Source: Candidatus Latescibacterota bacterium
Lineage (GTDB): Bacteria; Latescibacterota; UBA2968; GCA-2709665
Direction: 5' to 3'
Length of the DNA: 14,405 nt
Assembly: GCA_012271065.1 (NCBI GenBank)
Contig: JAAXHE010000060.1
Location: forward strand, 1 to 14,405
Part shown: piece by piece, positions 7,235 through 14,347 of the stretch
Layout of the letters: each line of letters opens with the position of its first letter
Position numbering within the stretch: position 1 is the stretch's first letter
Notes under the pieces: model-generated
Database searches by the model: none
Told to the model about the DNA's origin: nothing
Seen by the model: only the letters and a program-made list of their open reading frames with translations
Translations under genes and position numbers: made by a program

Positions 7235-8098
7235 GTGGCCAGAAAGAGCGGAATCTACCCCGACGAGGTGAAAGATTCACTGCACCGCTACCTGGAAGAC
7301 GTCGCCACGTCGGAGCCGTTGACGTCCGAGGAGGAAGTCTTTCTCGCCCGTCGAATCAAGAAGGGAGACCTCGAAGCACGCAGAAAGCTTGTCGAGGCCA
7401 ACCTTCGGTTTGTCATCACCGTAGCCCGCGAATACCAGAACCAGGGCGTGCCGCTGGCGGACCTGATCAGCGCGGGCAACGTCGGGCTCATTACGGCGGC
7501 GGAGCGATTCGACGAAACCAAGGGATTCAAGTTCATTTCCTACGCGGTCTGGTGGATTCGCCAGTCCATTCTGCAAACACTGGCCGAACATTCCCGGGTC
7601 GTACGTCTTCCGCTTAACCGGGTGGACCTTCTGCGCCGCATCTCCCGCTACGTCAATAACCGGCAGCAGGAGACGTCCGGGCGTCCCCCCGAAGAAGAGA
7701 TCGCCGAGGAGCTTGGGATCTCGGTCGAGCAGGTGGTCGATACCCTTGCCAGCGGACAGCGCATCCTCTCGCTTGACATGACCTTCGGCGAAGACGAAGA
7801 AAACAGCCTGCTGGAAGTCATGACTGACGAAAACCAGGAATCGCCCGACCATCTCCTCCTGCAGAATTCACTGGAAGATGAGATCTTCGCGGCACTGGAT
7901 ACACTGGAAGAACGGGAACGGGAGGTCATTCGCCTCTATTTCGGCCTGGGCGGCGACGCCGAAATGACCCTGGAGGAAATCGGCATCCGGTTCAGACTCA
8001 CCAGGGAACGCGTGAGGCAGATCAAGGAAAAGGCGCTCAGAAAGCTCCGCCACCCCACCCGCGGCCGGAAACTCATGCCGTATTCAGACGGTGCCTGA
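7235..8098 (+). CDS. rpoD: Primary-type RNA polymerase sigma factor (RpoD/SigA-like, short form)
   Basis: From the GTG at 7235 the protein has 287 residues. Regions in order: 1.2 (SLHRYLEDV), 2.1-2.4 with NLRFVITVAREYQNQG, DLISAGNVGLITAAERFD and GFKFISYAVWWIRQSI, 3.0 (HSRVVRLPLNRV), a region-3.2 linker, and 4.1-4.2 with LEEREREVIRLYFGL and the helix-turn-helix LTRERVRQIKEKALRKL. It lacks region 1.1 and the large non-conserved insert of enterobacterial RpoD. That short form is typical of Bacteroidetes-type RpoD, so it may be the housekeeping sigma factor. A group-2 sigma cannot be excluded. It should direct recognition of TTGACA/TATAAT-like promoters. It stands alone on its strand, ends at a strong hairpin and is divergent from the M42 peptidase. 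Confidence 0.93.
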   Translation: MARKSGIYPDEVKDSLHRYLEDVATSEPLTSEEEVFLARRIKKGDLEARRKLVEANLRFVITVAREYQNQGVPLADLISAGNVGLITAAERFDETKGFKFISYAVWWIRQSILQTLAEHSRVVRLPLNRVDLLRRISRYVNNRQQETSGRPPEEEIAEELGISVEQVVDTLASGQRILSLDMTFGEDEENSLLEVMTDENQESPDHLLLQNSLEDEIFAALDTLEEREREVIRLYFGLGGDAEMTLEEIGIRFRLTRERVRQIKEKALRKLRHPTRGRKLMPYSDGA

Positions 8099-8124
8099 AC
8101 AGTAACGACACAAGTTAACGTGTT

Positions 8125-8149
8125 GGCCGGACGGCAGGAACGTCCGGCC
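8125..8149. terminator. Hairpin terminator between convergent genes
   Basis: A nine-base perfect GC-rich stem (GGCCGGACG/CGTCCGGCC, loop of seven) lies 27 bases after the sigma-factor stop and 12 bases from the stop of the convergent phosphodiesterase. The T-run is weak on the plus side (TCGTTTA) and absent on the minus side. By position it probably ends both transcription units. Confidence 0.7.
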
Positions 8150-8160
8150 TCGTTTACGTA

Positions 8161-9000
8161 CTATCTTCCCCGCACAATGTCACGCAGTTCGTTCGCCGTC
8201 GCCCACAACAGCGGAACGGCCAGGTCCTCCTGAACCGAGCCATCGTGCATTCCGCGATTTCCGCCTTCGTCCATAACGGGCTCCGGCGACTCGTGCATGC
8301 CGTGGTCCGCTACGATTACCACTGCGTATCCACAAGTCGCAAGGCAGGCCAGCAGGCCTCTCAGATTCCGGTCCATCCCGGTTGCGGTCTGCCGGACCTC
8401 CGGCGCGTAGGGACCGTACTTGTGACCCGCTTCATCGACGTCCAGCAAATGGACAAACGCAAACGACGGCGAGTGTTCGCGGATTAAACCGGGAACGCGG
8501 GCGTAGATCTCCAGATCGTTTCGTTCCTCCGCCAGGACCGTCCTGTCGGCGAAGCGCTCTACGTCCAACCCCGCCACATCCCTCTTGTGGACGGCCATCA
8601 GCGTCTGTCCGCCGGCGTCCCGCACGCGGTTGAAAACGGAATCCATATCGGGCGACCGGGTCGCCCGGATCATCGTCTGCAAATCCGTGACGCCGTGCGA
8701 GGACGGCGACACGCCGGTCAACATCGATGAAATGCATATGTAGGTCATCGAGGGAAGCACGGATTGGATCTCACGATGCCGAAGCGCCGCGATCCGGTTG
8801 AAAACCGGCACGTCTTCGCGAACATGCGCCCACAGCGACGAGCCGAAGCCGTCAACCACCACCAGCGCAAGCCGGTCTGCGGCACGCAGGGTATCGACGA
8901 CTTCGTCGATCGGCGCCGCCTCAGCGCCATTGGGCGCGGGAACGTCGAGTACACGTGATATGGTCGGCGCGATTGCCCTCAAGTCGATTGTCTCAGCCAT
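8161..9000 (-). CDS. Alkaline-phosphatase-superfamily phosphodiesterase (type I PDE/nucleotide pyrophosphatase-like)
   Basis: This 279-residue soluble protein carries all expected two-metal-site motifs. They are D50 in VVVDGFG, the nucleophile T86 in LPSMTY, D187 and H193 in HLLDVDEAGHKYGP, D232-H233 in VADHGM, and H252 in GMHDGS. That set is typical of nucleotide pyrophosphatase/phosphodiesterase and phosphopentomutase-like relatives. It should hydrolyse a phosphoester or phosphodiester. There is no signal peptide or membrane anchor, so it is probably cytoplasmic. The start is the ATG at 9000, with GAGG seven bases upstream. A GTG one codon earlier is possible. It overlaps the end of murD by eight bases, so translation is likely coupled, and it is the last gene of the minus-strand run. 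The substrate is unknown. Confidence 0.85.
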   Translation of the reverse strand: MAETIDLRAIAPTISRVLDVPAPNGAEAAPIDEVVDTLRAADRLALVVVDGFGSSLWAHVREDVPVFNRIAALRHREIQSVLPSMTYICISSMLTGVSPSSHGVTDLQTMIRATRSPDMDSVFNRVRDAGGQTLMAVHKRDVAGLDVERFADRTVLAEERNDLEIYARVPGLIREHSPSFAFVHLLDVDEAGHKYGPYAPEVRQTATGMDRNLRGLLACLATCGYAVVIVADHGMHESPEPVMDEGGNRGMHDGSVQEDLAVPLLWATANELRDIVRGR

Positions 9001-10369
9001 CACCCGTCCTCATATCCAGAACCAGCTGCCTGAACCGATCGCCACGCTCCGTGAAATTGCGAAAGCGGTCGTAGCTTGCCGATGCCGGAGAAAACAACAC
9101 CGTACTTCCCGGCGCTGCACGTCTCGCCGCGACGGACACCGCATCGTCCAGTGAATCCGCCCTCAGGATGCGTGTCGTGGACCCGGCTGGTACCGAAGCC
9201 GCGATCGCGTCCGACGTCTGACCCGTGAGGACCAGATGCGACACCCTCCGTCCGATTTGTCGGCCCAGCGTGCCGAATGCCAGACCCTTGTCGTATCCCC
9301 CCGCAATCAACACCAGACCCGGAGGGAGGGCCGAGAGCGCCACCTGCGTCCGATCCGGACTTGTCGCAATGGAGTCGTTATAGTAAGTGACACCCCGGAT
9401 TTCGGCTACCCGTTCCAGGCGATGGGGCAGGCCCTTGAACGTACGCAGCACCGCCGCAATATCCGCTTCGGTCACACCCCTGGAAAGCGCCGCTCCGCTG
9501 GCGGCCAGTGCGTTTGACAGATTGTGCTTTCCGGGAAGCGCCACCTCGCAGGCCGGGCAGACGGTTTTTTCGAAACCGCCGACCCGGTGTCGTATGTGCC
9601 AATCGTCAATGTACACGTCGCAGTTCGACGTCCGTTGCGTGCCGAAGACGACACGACGTCCGCGGCCGGACCACTGCCGAACTTCCGGGTCGTCGCCGTT
9701 CAATACCTCGACGTCGCCTTCGCCCTGATGTGCGATTATCTGGCGTTTCGCCCGCTTATAGGCCTCCAACGAACCGTGCATATCCAGGTGGTTGGGGGCG
9801 AAATTCGTAATTACGGCCGTCTGCGGGCTCCATTGCAGATCGCTCAGCCGATCCAGCTGAAAGCTGGACAGTTCGAGGACGACGCGCGTGTCCTCGGTTA
9901 TCTCCTCCAGCCGATCCAGCAACGACCCCCCGATATTTCCGCCCACCAACGTCCGCGGTGTCTTGCGACGCATCATCTCCCCGACCAGAGACGTTGTCGT
10001 CGTCTTTCCGCTGCTGCCCGTAATCCCCACGACCGGCGCCGCGCAACGCTCTGCAAACAGGCAGATCTCCGTTGTTACGGGGATTCCACGTTCTCCGGCA
10101 ACCTTCAGGAACGGGGAAGACCGGGGCACCCCCGGGTTGGCCACGATAAGATCCGCGGCCCGGAAATCCGCCGCCTCGTGTCCACCCAGCCTGTAGACGA
10201 CAGGCATCGACTCTAGAGCACGCAGCGACTCCTCAAGCGCCTCTGCCGGCCGCAGGTCGGTAACGGTCACCCGCGCGCCTTCCCTGCACAGGAACCGCAC
10301 CGCACCCACGCCCCCGCCGAACAGGCCCAGGCCCATCACGAGCACCCGCTGCCCGTCCAGCGGCATCAC
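8993..10369 (-). CDS. murD: UDP-N-acetylmuramoyl-alanine--glutamate ligase MurD
   Basis: This 458-residue cytoplasmic Mur ligase is full length. It has an N-terminal Rossmann-like domain (VLVMGLGLFGGG, 9-20), the ATP loop GITGSSGKTTTT (115-126), ELSSFQLD (166-173), NHLDMHG (193-199) and the probable carbamylated lysine at 208. The C-terminal domain has LPGKHNLSNALAA (278-290), NDSIATSPDRT (331-341), GGYDKG and FSPASASYDRF. It adds glutamate to UDP-MurNAc-Ala in peptidoglycan synthesis. NDSIATSPDRT, rather than the enterobacterial NDSKATN, resembles the MurD type I recall from Clostridia and Chloroflexi. It is outside any mur/fts cluster here. The GTG start at 10369 has GGAGGG nine bases upstream, and an ATG follows immediately as an alternative. 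Confidence 0.92.
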   Translation of the reverse strand: MMPLDGQRVLVMGLGLFGGGVGAVRFLCREGARVTVTDLRPAEALEESLRALESMPVVYRLGGHEAADFRAADLIVANPGVPRSSPFLKVAGERGIPVTTEICLFAERCAAPVVGITGSSGKTTTTSLVGEMMRRKTPRTLVGGNIGGSLLDRLEEITEDTRVVLELSSFQLDRLSDLQWSPQTAVITNFAPNHLDMHGSLEAYKRAKRQIIAHQGEGDVEVLNGDDPEVRQWSGRGRRVVFGTQRTSNCDVYIDDWHIRHRVGGFEKTVCPACEVALPGKHNLSNALAASGAALSRGVTEADIAAVLRTFKGLPHRLERVAEIRGVTYYNDSIATSPDRTQVALSALPPGLVLIAGGYDKGLAFGTLGRQIGRRVSHLVLTGQTSDAIAASVPAGSTTRILRADSLDDAVSVAARRAAPGSTVLFSPASASYDRFRNFTERGDRFRQLVLDMRTGDG

Positions 10370-10445
10370 GGTTCGTGTCCCTCCAGCATTATTGCCGTCG
10401 GTTCTGCAGGCGTGATCATGTTCAACAGGCTCTTGCGACTGCGCG

Positions 10446-11069
10446 CTAACGCGCGCCCTCTTTCGGAATCTTCTCCTGCAGCTCGAGCATATCGAGGATC
10501 TGCTGCGCCGCCTCCTCGGGGGAACACTCGGCGGCCTTGATTACTAGCTCCGGATCCTCCGGCGGCTCGTAGGGATCCGAGATACCCGTAAAATCCGGTA
10601 TTTCTCCCGCACGCGCCTTCTTGTAGAGCCCCTTGGGGTCCCTTTCTTCACAGACCGCCAGGGGGGTGTCCACGAAAACCTCCAGAAAATCACCGCGATC
10701 CAGCATTGCGCGGACCCCGTCACGGTCCAGCCTGTAGGGGCTGACGAAGCTGCTTATGGCAAGGATCCCGGCATCCACGAAGAGTTTTCCCACCTCACCG
10801 ATGCGGCGGATATTCTCGGCCCTGTCTTCGGCCGAAAAACCCAGGTTCTTATTCAACCCGTGCCGGACGTTGTCTCCATCCAGCACATAGGCCACCCGCC
10901 CCCGGGCTACCAGCGCGTGTTCCACGGTAAACGCAATGGTACTCTTGCCGGAGGAAGGCAGGCCGGTCAACCACACCAGGCACCCCGCCTGCGTCAACAG
11001 CTTCTCCCGTTCCGCTCGTCTCACGTGGCCTTCGTGCCACACGATATTGGTAGCTTTCGCAGCGGTCAA
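10446..11069 (-). CDS. cysC: Adenylylsulfate (APS) kinase CysC
   Basis: The 207-residue protein phosphorylates APS to PAPS in sulfate activation. It shows the typical N-terminus NIVWHEGHVRRAERE, the P-loop GLPSSGKS (36-43) and DGDNVRHGLNKNLGFS (64-79). The phosphoserine region SFVSPYR follows (Ser110). The diagnostic KGLYKKARAGEI and DFTGISDPYEPP come last. No sulfate adenylyltransferase (cysD, cysN or sat) is in the window. PAPS here may feed sulfate assimilation or sulfotransferases. The start is a TTG, with GGAGG six bases upstream. No ATG precedes the conserved N-terminal block. There is a 91-base gap between the TTG-linked ribosome site and the upstream gene, and 76 bases to murD. Confidence 0.93.
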   Translation of the reverse strand: MTAAKATNIVWHEGHVRRAEREKLLTQAGCLVWLTGLPSSGKSTIAFTVEHALVARGRVAYVLDGDNVRHGLNKNLGFSAEDRAENIRRIGEVGKLFVDAGILAISSFVSPYRLDRDGVRAMLDRGDFLEVFVDTPLAVCEERDPKGLYKKARAGEIPDFTGISDPYEPPEDPELVIKAAECSPEEAAQQILDMLELQEKIPKEGAR

Positions 11070-11177
11070 ACACAGCCTCCTTGTCTTGTGACCGTCATCT
11101 TCCAGCCTTCAGCCCTGCCGGAGTTCGACACATTCCGCCGTGGCGCACGTCTGAACGAAAGGCCTCGACACTGTTCG

Positions 11178-12086
11178 TCAATTCGAAAACGACGCGCTGT
11201 AGACCGGAATCCGGTGGACCGGCCGGAATTTTCGCTTATGCTGCCTCAGTCCAGGAAGGCCCAGGTCGCCCGCGTCGTTGACAAGTTCGAAACCCATCAG
11301 CACCCGGTAGACCTCCATTCGCAGATATTCCGACAGGCCGCGCACTTCGGGATCCGTTTTCGCAATGAAGAAATTGGCCAGCCCCGCACGCATGCGCCCG
11401 GCGAACGCGAAGGCCGCGATCCTGCCCTCCAACTCCACACACCATCCCTGGAGTTCCTCGGACGTCCATCGTCCGAAATTCGATAACGCCGACCGGGTAT
11501 ATCCCCAGTCAAGGAGAAAATCCCTCTTGCGGCCCTGCCGTTTACGCCAGTGCCGCAACAGCGACTCGCATGGCGTGACATCCGCGGGCGTCATCTCCCG
11601 AAAGTGCGGGTCCGTCTCTCTCCGGAAGCGACTGATTCGTTTGCGCAGATCCCTGTACGGCCGTCCCGCGGCCGCCGCGACCTTCGACGGATCGTAGAGA
11701 TATTCCCGTGACTTGAGCCGAACTTCCAGCCGATCCGGCGGCAGACGCAGCCTGTCGGTCTCGTCCAGCCACAGAATGCGGGGGTACCGGCCTTCGTTGA
11801 TTTCCCGCATCTCGTTCAGAGCGGCAACGAGCGGTTCAGCCGACAGTGGTATAGGTGGTGCGACCAGGTCGAACCGGGCCCGCCCGCTTCTGTCAACGCG
11901 ACGCACCGGAAGCCAGAGCGCGCCATCGTGTTCGGCAACGAACACTTCCCGCGCCGGCGCCAGGCTGAAACAACAGAGGAAAGGCGCGTAGTAACACCAC
12001 GCGCTCTTCCCGGCCGACGCGAATATTTCCTGCAGCCGGTGCGTATGACGTGGGTGAATGGGTTCCGCTTCGAACGGCAGATTCAT
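11178..12086 (-). CDS. DUF2156 protein (LPG-synthase C-terminal, GNAT-like fold)
   Basis: This is a 302-residue soluble protein. Residues 129-157 (EYLYDPSKVAAAAGRPYRDL, then an Arg/Lys-rich stretch) and the ending NDAGDLGLPGLRQHKRKFRPV (270-290) match the signature of DUF2156. That domain is the C-terminal GNAT-like half of phosphatidylglycerol lysyltransferases (MprF). MprF-type enzymes transfer an aminoacyl group from tRNA to a lipid, but stand-alone DUF2156 proteins are mostly uncharacterised. No transmembrane flippase domain is present. Its ATG overlaps the BpsA stop (ATGA), showing tight coupling to a polyamine enzyme. The donor could be an aminoacyl-tRNA or an acyl-CoA and the acceptor a lipid, polyamine or protein. 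This is not resolved. Confidence 0.8.
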   Translation of the reverse strand: MNLPFEAEPIHPRHTHRLQEIFASAGKSAWCYYAPFLCCFSLAPAREVFVAEHDGALWLPVRRVDRSGRARFDLVAPPIPLSAEPLVAALNEMREINEGRYPRILWLDETDRLRLPPDRLEVRLKSREYLYDPSKVAAAAGRPYRDLRKRISRFRRETDPHFREMTPADVTPCESLLRHWRKRQGRKRDFLLDWGYTRSALSNFGRWTSEELQGWCVELEGRIAAFAFAGRMRAGLANFFIAKTDPEVRGLSEYLRMEVYRVLMGFELVNDAGDLGLPGLRQHKRKFRPVHRIPVYSASFSN

Positions 12087-13132
12087 CCCGTCTTCCGCGG
12101 CCTGTCGGCCGTGTAAAGCGAACCCTTGTAGAAGCCATTGACACGTGGCGTCAACCGGGCCGTCGCGACCGTTCGAATGAGGTGGCTGACACCGGCCAGC
12201 ATCTGGGCGCCGTCGTACCGATTGAAACCCGGGATGATCTCGACCGGCGCCAGCCCGGTTTCAGTGATCGTACGTACGGCGGTCGCCGTCTCGTCGGGGT
12301 TGCGGCTTCCAAAACAGACAAAGCCCTGCTTGCCCACCTCCGGTCGAAGCCCGGCCGCACCGCGGGAAACGAACAGCGACAACCCGGACAGCGTGTATGG
12401 CGGATCGGTAAAGAACAGATCGAAACCGGCGAGAAGATTCCCTGGCAGATCCGACCTCAAGTCGTGATCGACGGCCTCGACAGGCTGTCCCGTTTCACCT
12501 GACGCGGCGTTCAGAAAGGCGACGAGACGCGGGTCGCACTCCAGCACCACGACCCTGCGCACTGATATCCCCAGGTAATCAGCAAGGAGGCCGATGGCCA
12601 GAGAGGTGAGGTCGTCGTCTCCCAGTATCAGCACATCCCGCCCTTCCAGCCCGTCGTTTTCGTACAGATACACGGCGCGCCGCAGCGCGGTTTCCGCCGT
12701 TGCATGAGACTGGTCCAGCCGCACGTCGGCGGCCGGCCTCCGCCCTCCGAATGCCTCCATCCGCGTCTGCAACGAACGCATCTCGTCGTTCAGCACGGGA
12801 AAAACCGGCCTCTGAAACCGGCGGCGGCTACTCAGACTCAGTTGTTGTTCAACCGCGTTCCGGCCGACCGGAGACAGACGCACACCCCCTCGCCTCTCCA
12901 GCCAACCCCTTGTTTCCAACTCACCCCGGACCGCCGCGACCACCGGAACCGGCAGACCCGTCTCCCGCGACAGGTCCCTTACCGGCAGCGTCCCCGCGCG
13001 ATAAATGGCCCGCAAGACACGTCGAACGCCTTCCGGACCCTCGTCGAGACGCGCATCGGCCGCCACATCCGCCAGTACGTTTTTCGACTGCCGGACGTTA
13101 GTTCTGTCCCGTTTCCGTGTCCGACGCCTCAC
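12083..13132 (-). CDS. bpsA: Branched-chain polyamine synthase BpsA (DUF43)
   Basis: From a GTG at 13132 the product is 349 residues. An N-terminal winged-helix region (about 36-91) precedes an aminopropyltransferase Rossmann domain. Family hallmarks are LDQSHATAETALRR, LGDDDLTS (170-177), VVLECDPR and FTDPPYT (241-247). Characterised BpsA of Thermus and Thermococcus adds two aminopropyl groups from decarboxylated S-adenosylmethionine to N4 of spermidine, giving a quaternary branched polyamine. The start is uncertain: GGAG motifs precede the GTG at 13132, which overlaps the upstream gene by 35 bases. A GTG at 13066 lacks a good site. The longer frame to 13264 is Arg/Thr-rich and is a shadow of the upstream acidic tail. 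The gene is coupled to the DUF2156 gene by an ATGA overlap. No decarboxylase (SpeD) or spermidine synthase is in the window. Confidence 0.87.
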   Translation of the reverse strand: MRRRTRKRDRTNVRQSKNVLADVAADARLDEGPEGVRRVLRAIYRAGTLPVRDLSRETGLPVPVVAAVRGELETRGWLERRGGVRLSPVGRNAVEQQLSLSSRRRFQRPVFPVLNDEMRSLQTRMEAFGGRRPAADVRLDQSHATAETALRRAVYLYENDGLEGRDVLILGDDDLTSLAIGLLADYLGISVRRVVVLECDPRLVAFLNAASGETGQPVEAVDHDLRSDLPGNLLAGFDLFFTDPPYTLSGLSLFVSRGAAGLRPEVGKQGFVCFGSRNPDETATAVRTITETGLAPVEIIPGFNRYDGAQMLAGVSHLIRTVATARLTPRVNGFYKGSLYTADRPRKTG

Positions 13133-14291
13133 CGTCTCCGTTCTCCGATTCCGCGGACGCGTCGTTCCCCGCCTCCTGGACGCCGTCGTCCGACGCTTCC
13201 ACTTCTTCTGGTTGTTCCTCGTCGTCTCCCGCCTCGTCGTCGTCCCATTCGAGCAGATTCTCATCGTCCTTGCGTTTTCGAAGAATCACGTATATCAGGC
13301 TGAGACCGGAAGCATAGGCGGACATCACGTATGAACTGAAGATAACCGTGAGCAGAATCAACATTACAGCGAGAATTCCCCCGGCCAGCAGCTCGGAACC
13401 GGAAGGGGTGCCGGCGGGCGGCAGATACGCGGTAATGTCCAGCGACAGCCACTCGGACCGCGTAAAGTCAAATGGGACATACTGTCCCGCCACGTAGACC
13501 ATATTGGCCAGTTTCTCCTTCATGAACAGGCCGCAGGCCCAACTCACCAGAGCAAGCGACGAGGCCATGAAGACGCCCAACAGGACCGTACCGATAGACA
13601 CCGAAATCTTCATCCAGATCATATACAGCACCAACCGCCAGGGCTGGCTCCATGCCAATGAAAAGGACTGGATGGCCACCTCGAGCGCGTCTTCGCCGAC
13701 CGTCCCAACGACCGCGGGCGACATCGTCAGGGACACGACAAACGCGATCGATACAAAAATAGCGACGAGCGCGGCAAAGAAGATCGGGATGAACAACAGC
13801 CCGAATGCCAGTTCGCCCGCCCATGGGATCAGACCCGCCAGCCATCCGATCACAATGCCCGCGACGACAAAAAAGATCAGCAGCGCCAGCGTGGCCACCG
13901 GCCCCCAGACAACGCCGCCCCAGTTCTGTCTGACGAATTCCCACGCGTCGCCGGAGGAATAAAAGTCATCACCCTTCAATTGCTGGTACGTTATCTTGCA
14001 GATCATACACGTTGTCAAGAGGACCACAACCCAGACATAGAGCAATGCAAGCACGTCTACAGCGACGCCTGCCAGCGTGACCGGAAACGGCGCCAGCCCC
14101 GGGAAGAACCCGTACCGCTGCCAGATCTCACCAGGCGTAGCCCCGGCTGCCAGGTGGTCGGCGACAGCCAGGATGGAATATCCGGCATAGGCGATCAGCG
14201 TGCCGCACAACCCCACCCAGATCTTCTTTCCGGACCATCCGAGCCGAACCACCCGAAAGATGTCCCGAATATCAAAATGCAACTTGAACAT
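13098..14291 (-). CDS. Six-helix integral membrane protein with acidic C-terminal tail
   Basis: I do not recognise the family. The 397-residue protein has about six hydrophobic segments, near residues 25-45, 70-97, 128-153, 159-190, 222-253 and 303-336. The 108-127 loop has FYSSGDAWEFVRQNW. Residues 338-340 are basic (RKR), and the tail from 341 to 397 has about 25 Asp/Glu and one Lys. The basic RKR just after the last helix suggests, by the positive-inside rule, that the tail is cytoplasmic. There it could bind cations or polyamines, which is speculation from the neighbouring bpsA. An AAGGAG site lies seven bases before the ATG. It is the first gene of the minus-strand run inside the window and overlaps bpsA. 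Confidence 0.85.
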   Translation of the reverse strand: MFKLHFDIRDIFRVVRLGWSGKKIWVGLCGTLIAYAGYSILAVADHLAAGATPGEIWQRYGFFPGLAPFPVTLAGVAVDVLALLYVWVVVLLTTCMICKITYQQLKGDDFYSSGDAWEFVRQNWGGVVWGPVATLALLIFFVVAGIVIGWLAGLIPWAGELAFGLLFIPIFFAALVAIFVSIAFVVSLTMSPAVVGTVGEDALEVAIQSFSLAWSQPWRLVLYMIWMKISVSIGTVLLGVFMASSLALVSWACGLFMKEKLANMVYVAGQYVPFDFTRSEWLSLDITAYLPPAGTPSGSELLAGGILAVMLILLTVIFSSYVMSAYASGLSLIYVILRKRKDDENLLEWDDDEAGDDEEQPEEVEASDDGVQEAGNDASAESENGDGEASDTETGQN

Positions 14292-14347
14292 GACACACTC
14301 TCCTTACGGTTCGAAGCCAACAAAAAAGGGCATAACGCCGCCCTCGA

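Larger units (their letters stand above)
8161..14291 (-). other. Predicted six-gene minus-strand transcription unit
   Basis: Six genes in the same direction are packed with overlaps or short gaps. The membrane protein overlaps BpsA by about 35 bases and BpsA overlaps the DUF2156 gene by four (ATGA). Gaps of 91 and 76 bases flank cysC. MurD overlaps the phosphodiesterase by eight bases. The first three genes are the most tightly linked. The two gaps around cysC could hold internal promoters. The far end is closed by the hairpin at 8125-8149. No clear promoter is visible upstream of 14291, so the unit may begin outside the window. Confidence 0.55.

Noticed and set aside
10366..10419. 17-codon minus-strand frame (MITPAEPTAIMLEGHEP) whose stop overlaps the murD GTG start
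   Set aside because: It has no convincing ribosome-binding site and is too short to judge. The stop-start overlap alone could be chance.
13133..13264. N-terminal extension of the BpsA frame to an ATG at 13264
   Set aside because: The extra residues are Arg/Thr-rich and overlap the acidic tail of the upstream gene. They do not resemble BpsA N-termini and are best explained as a shadow.
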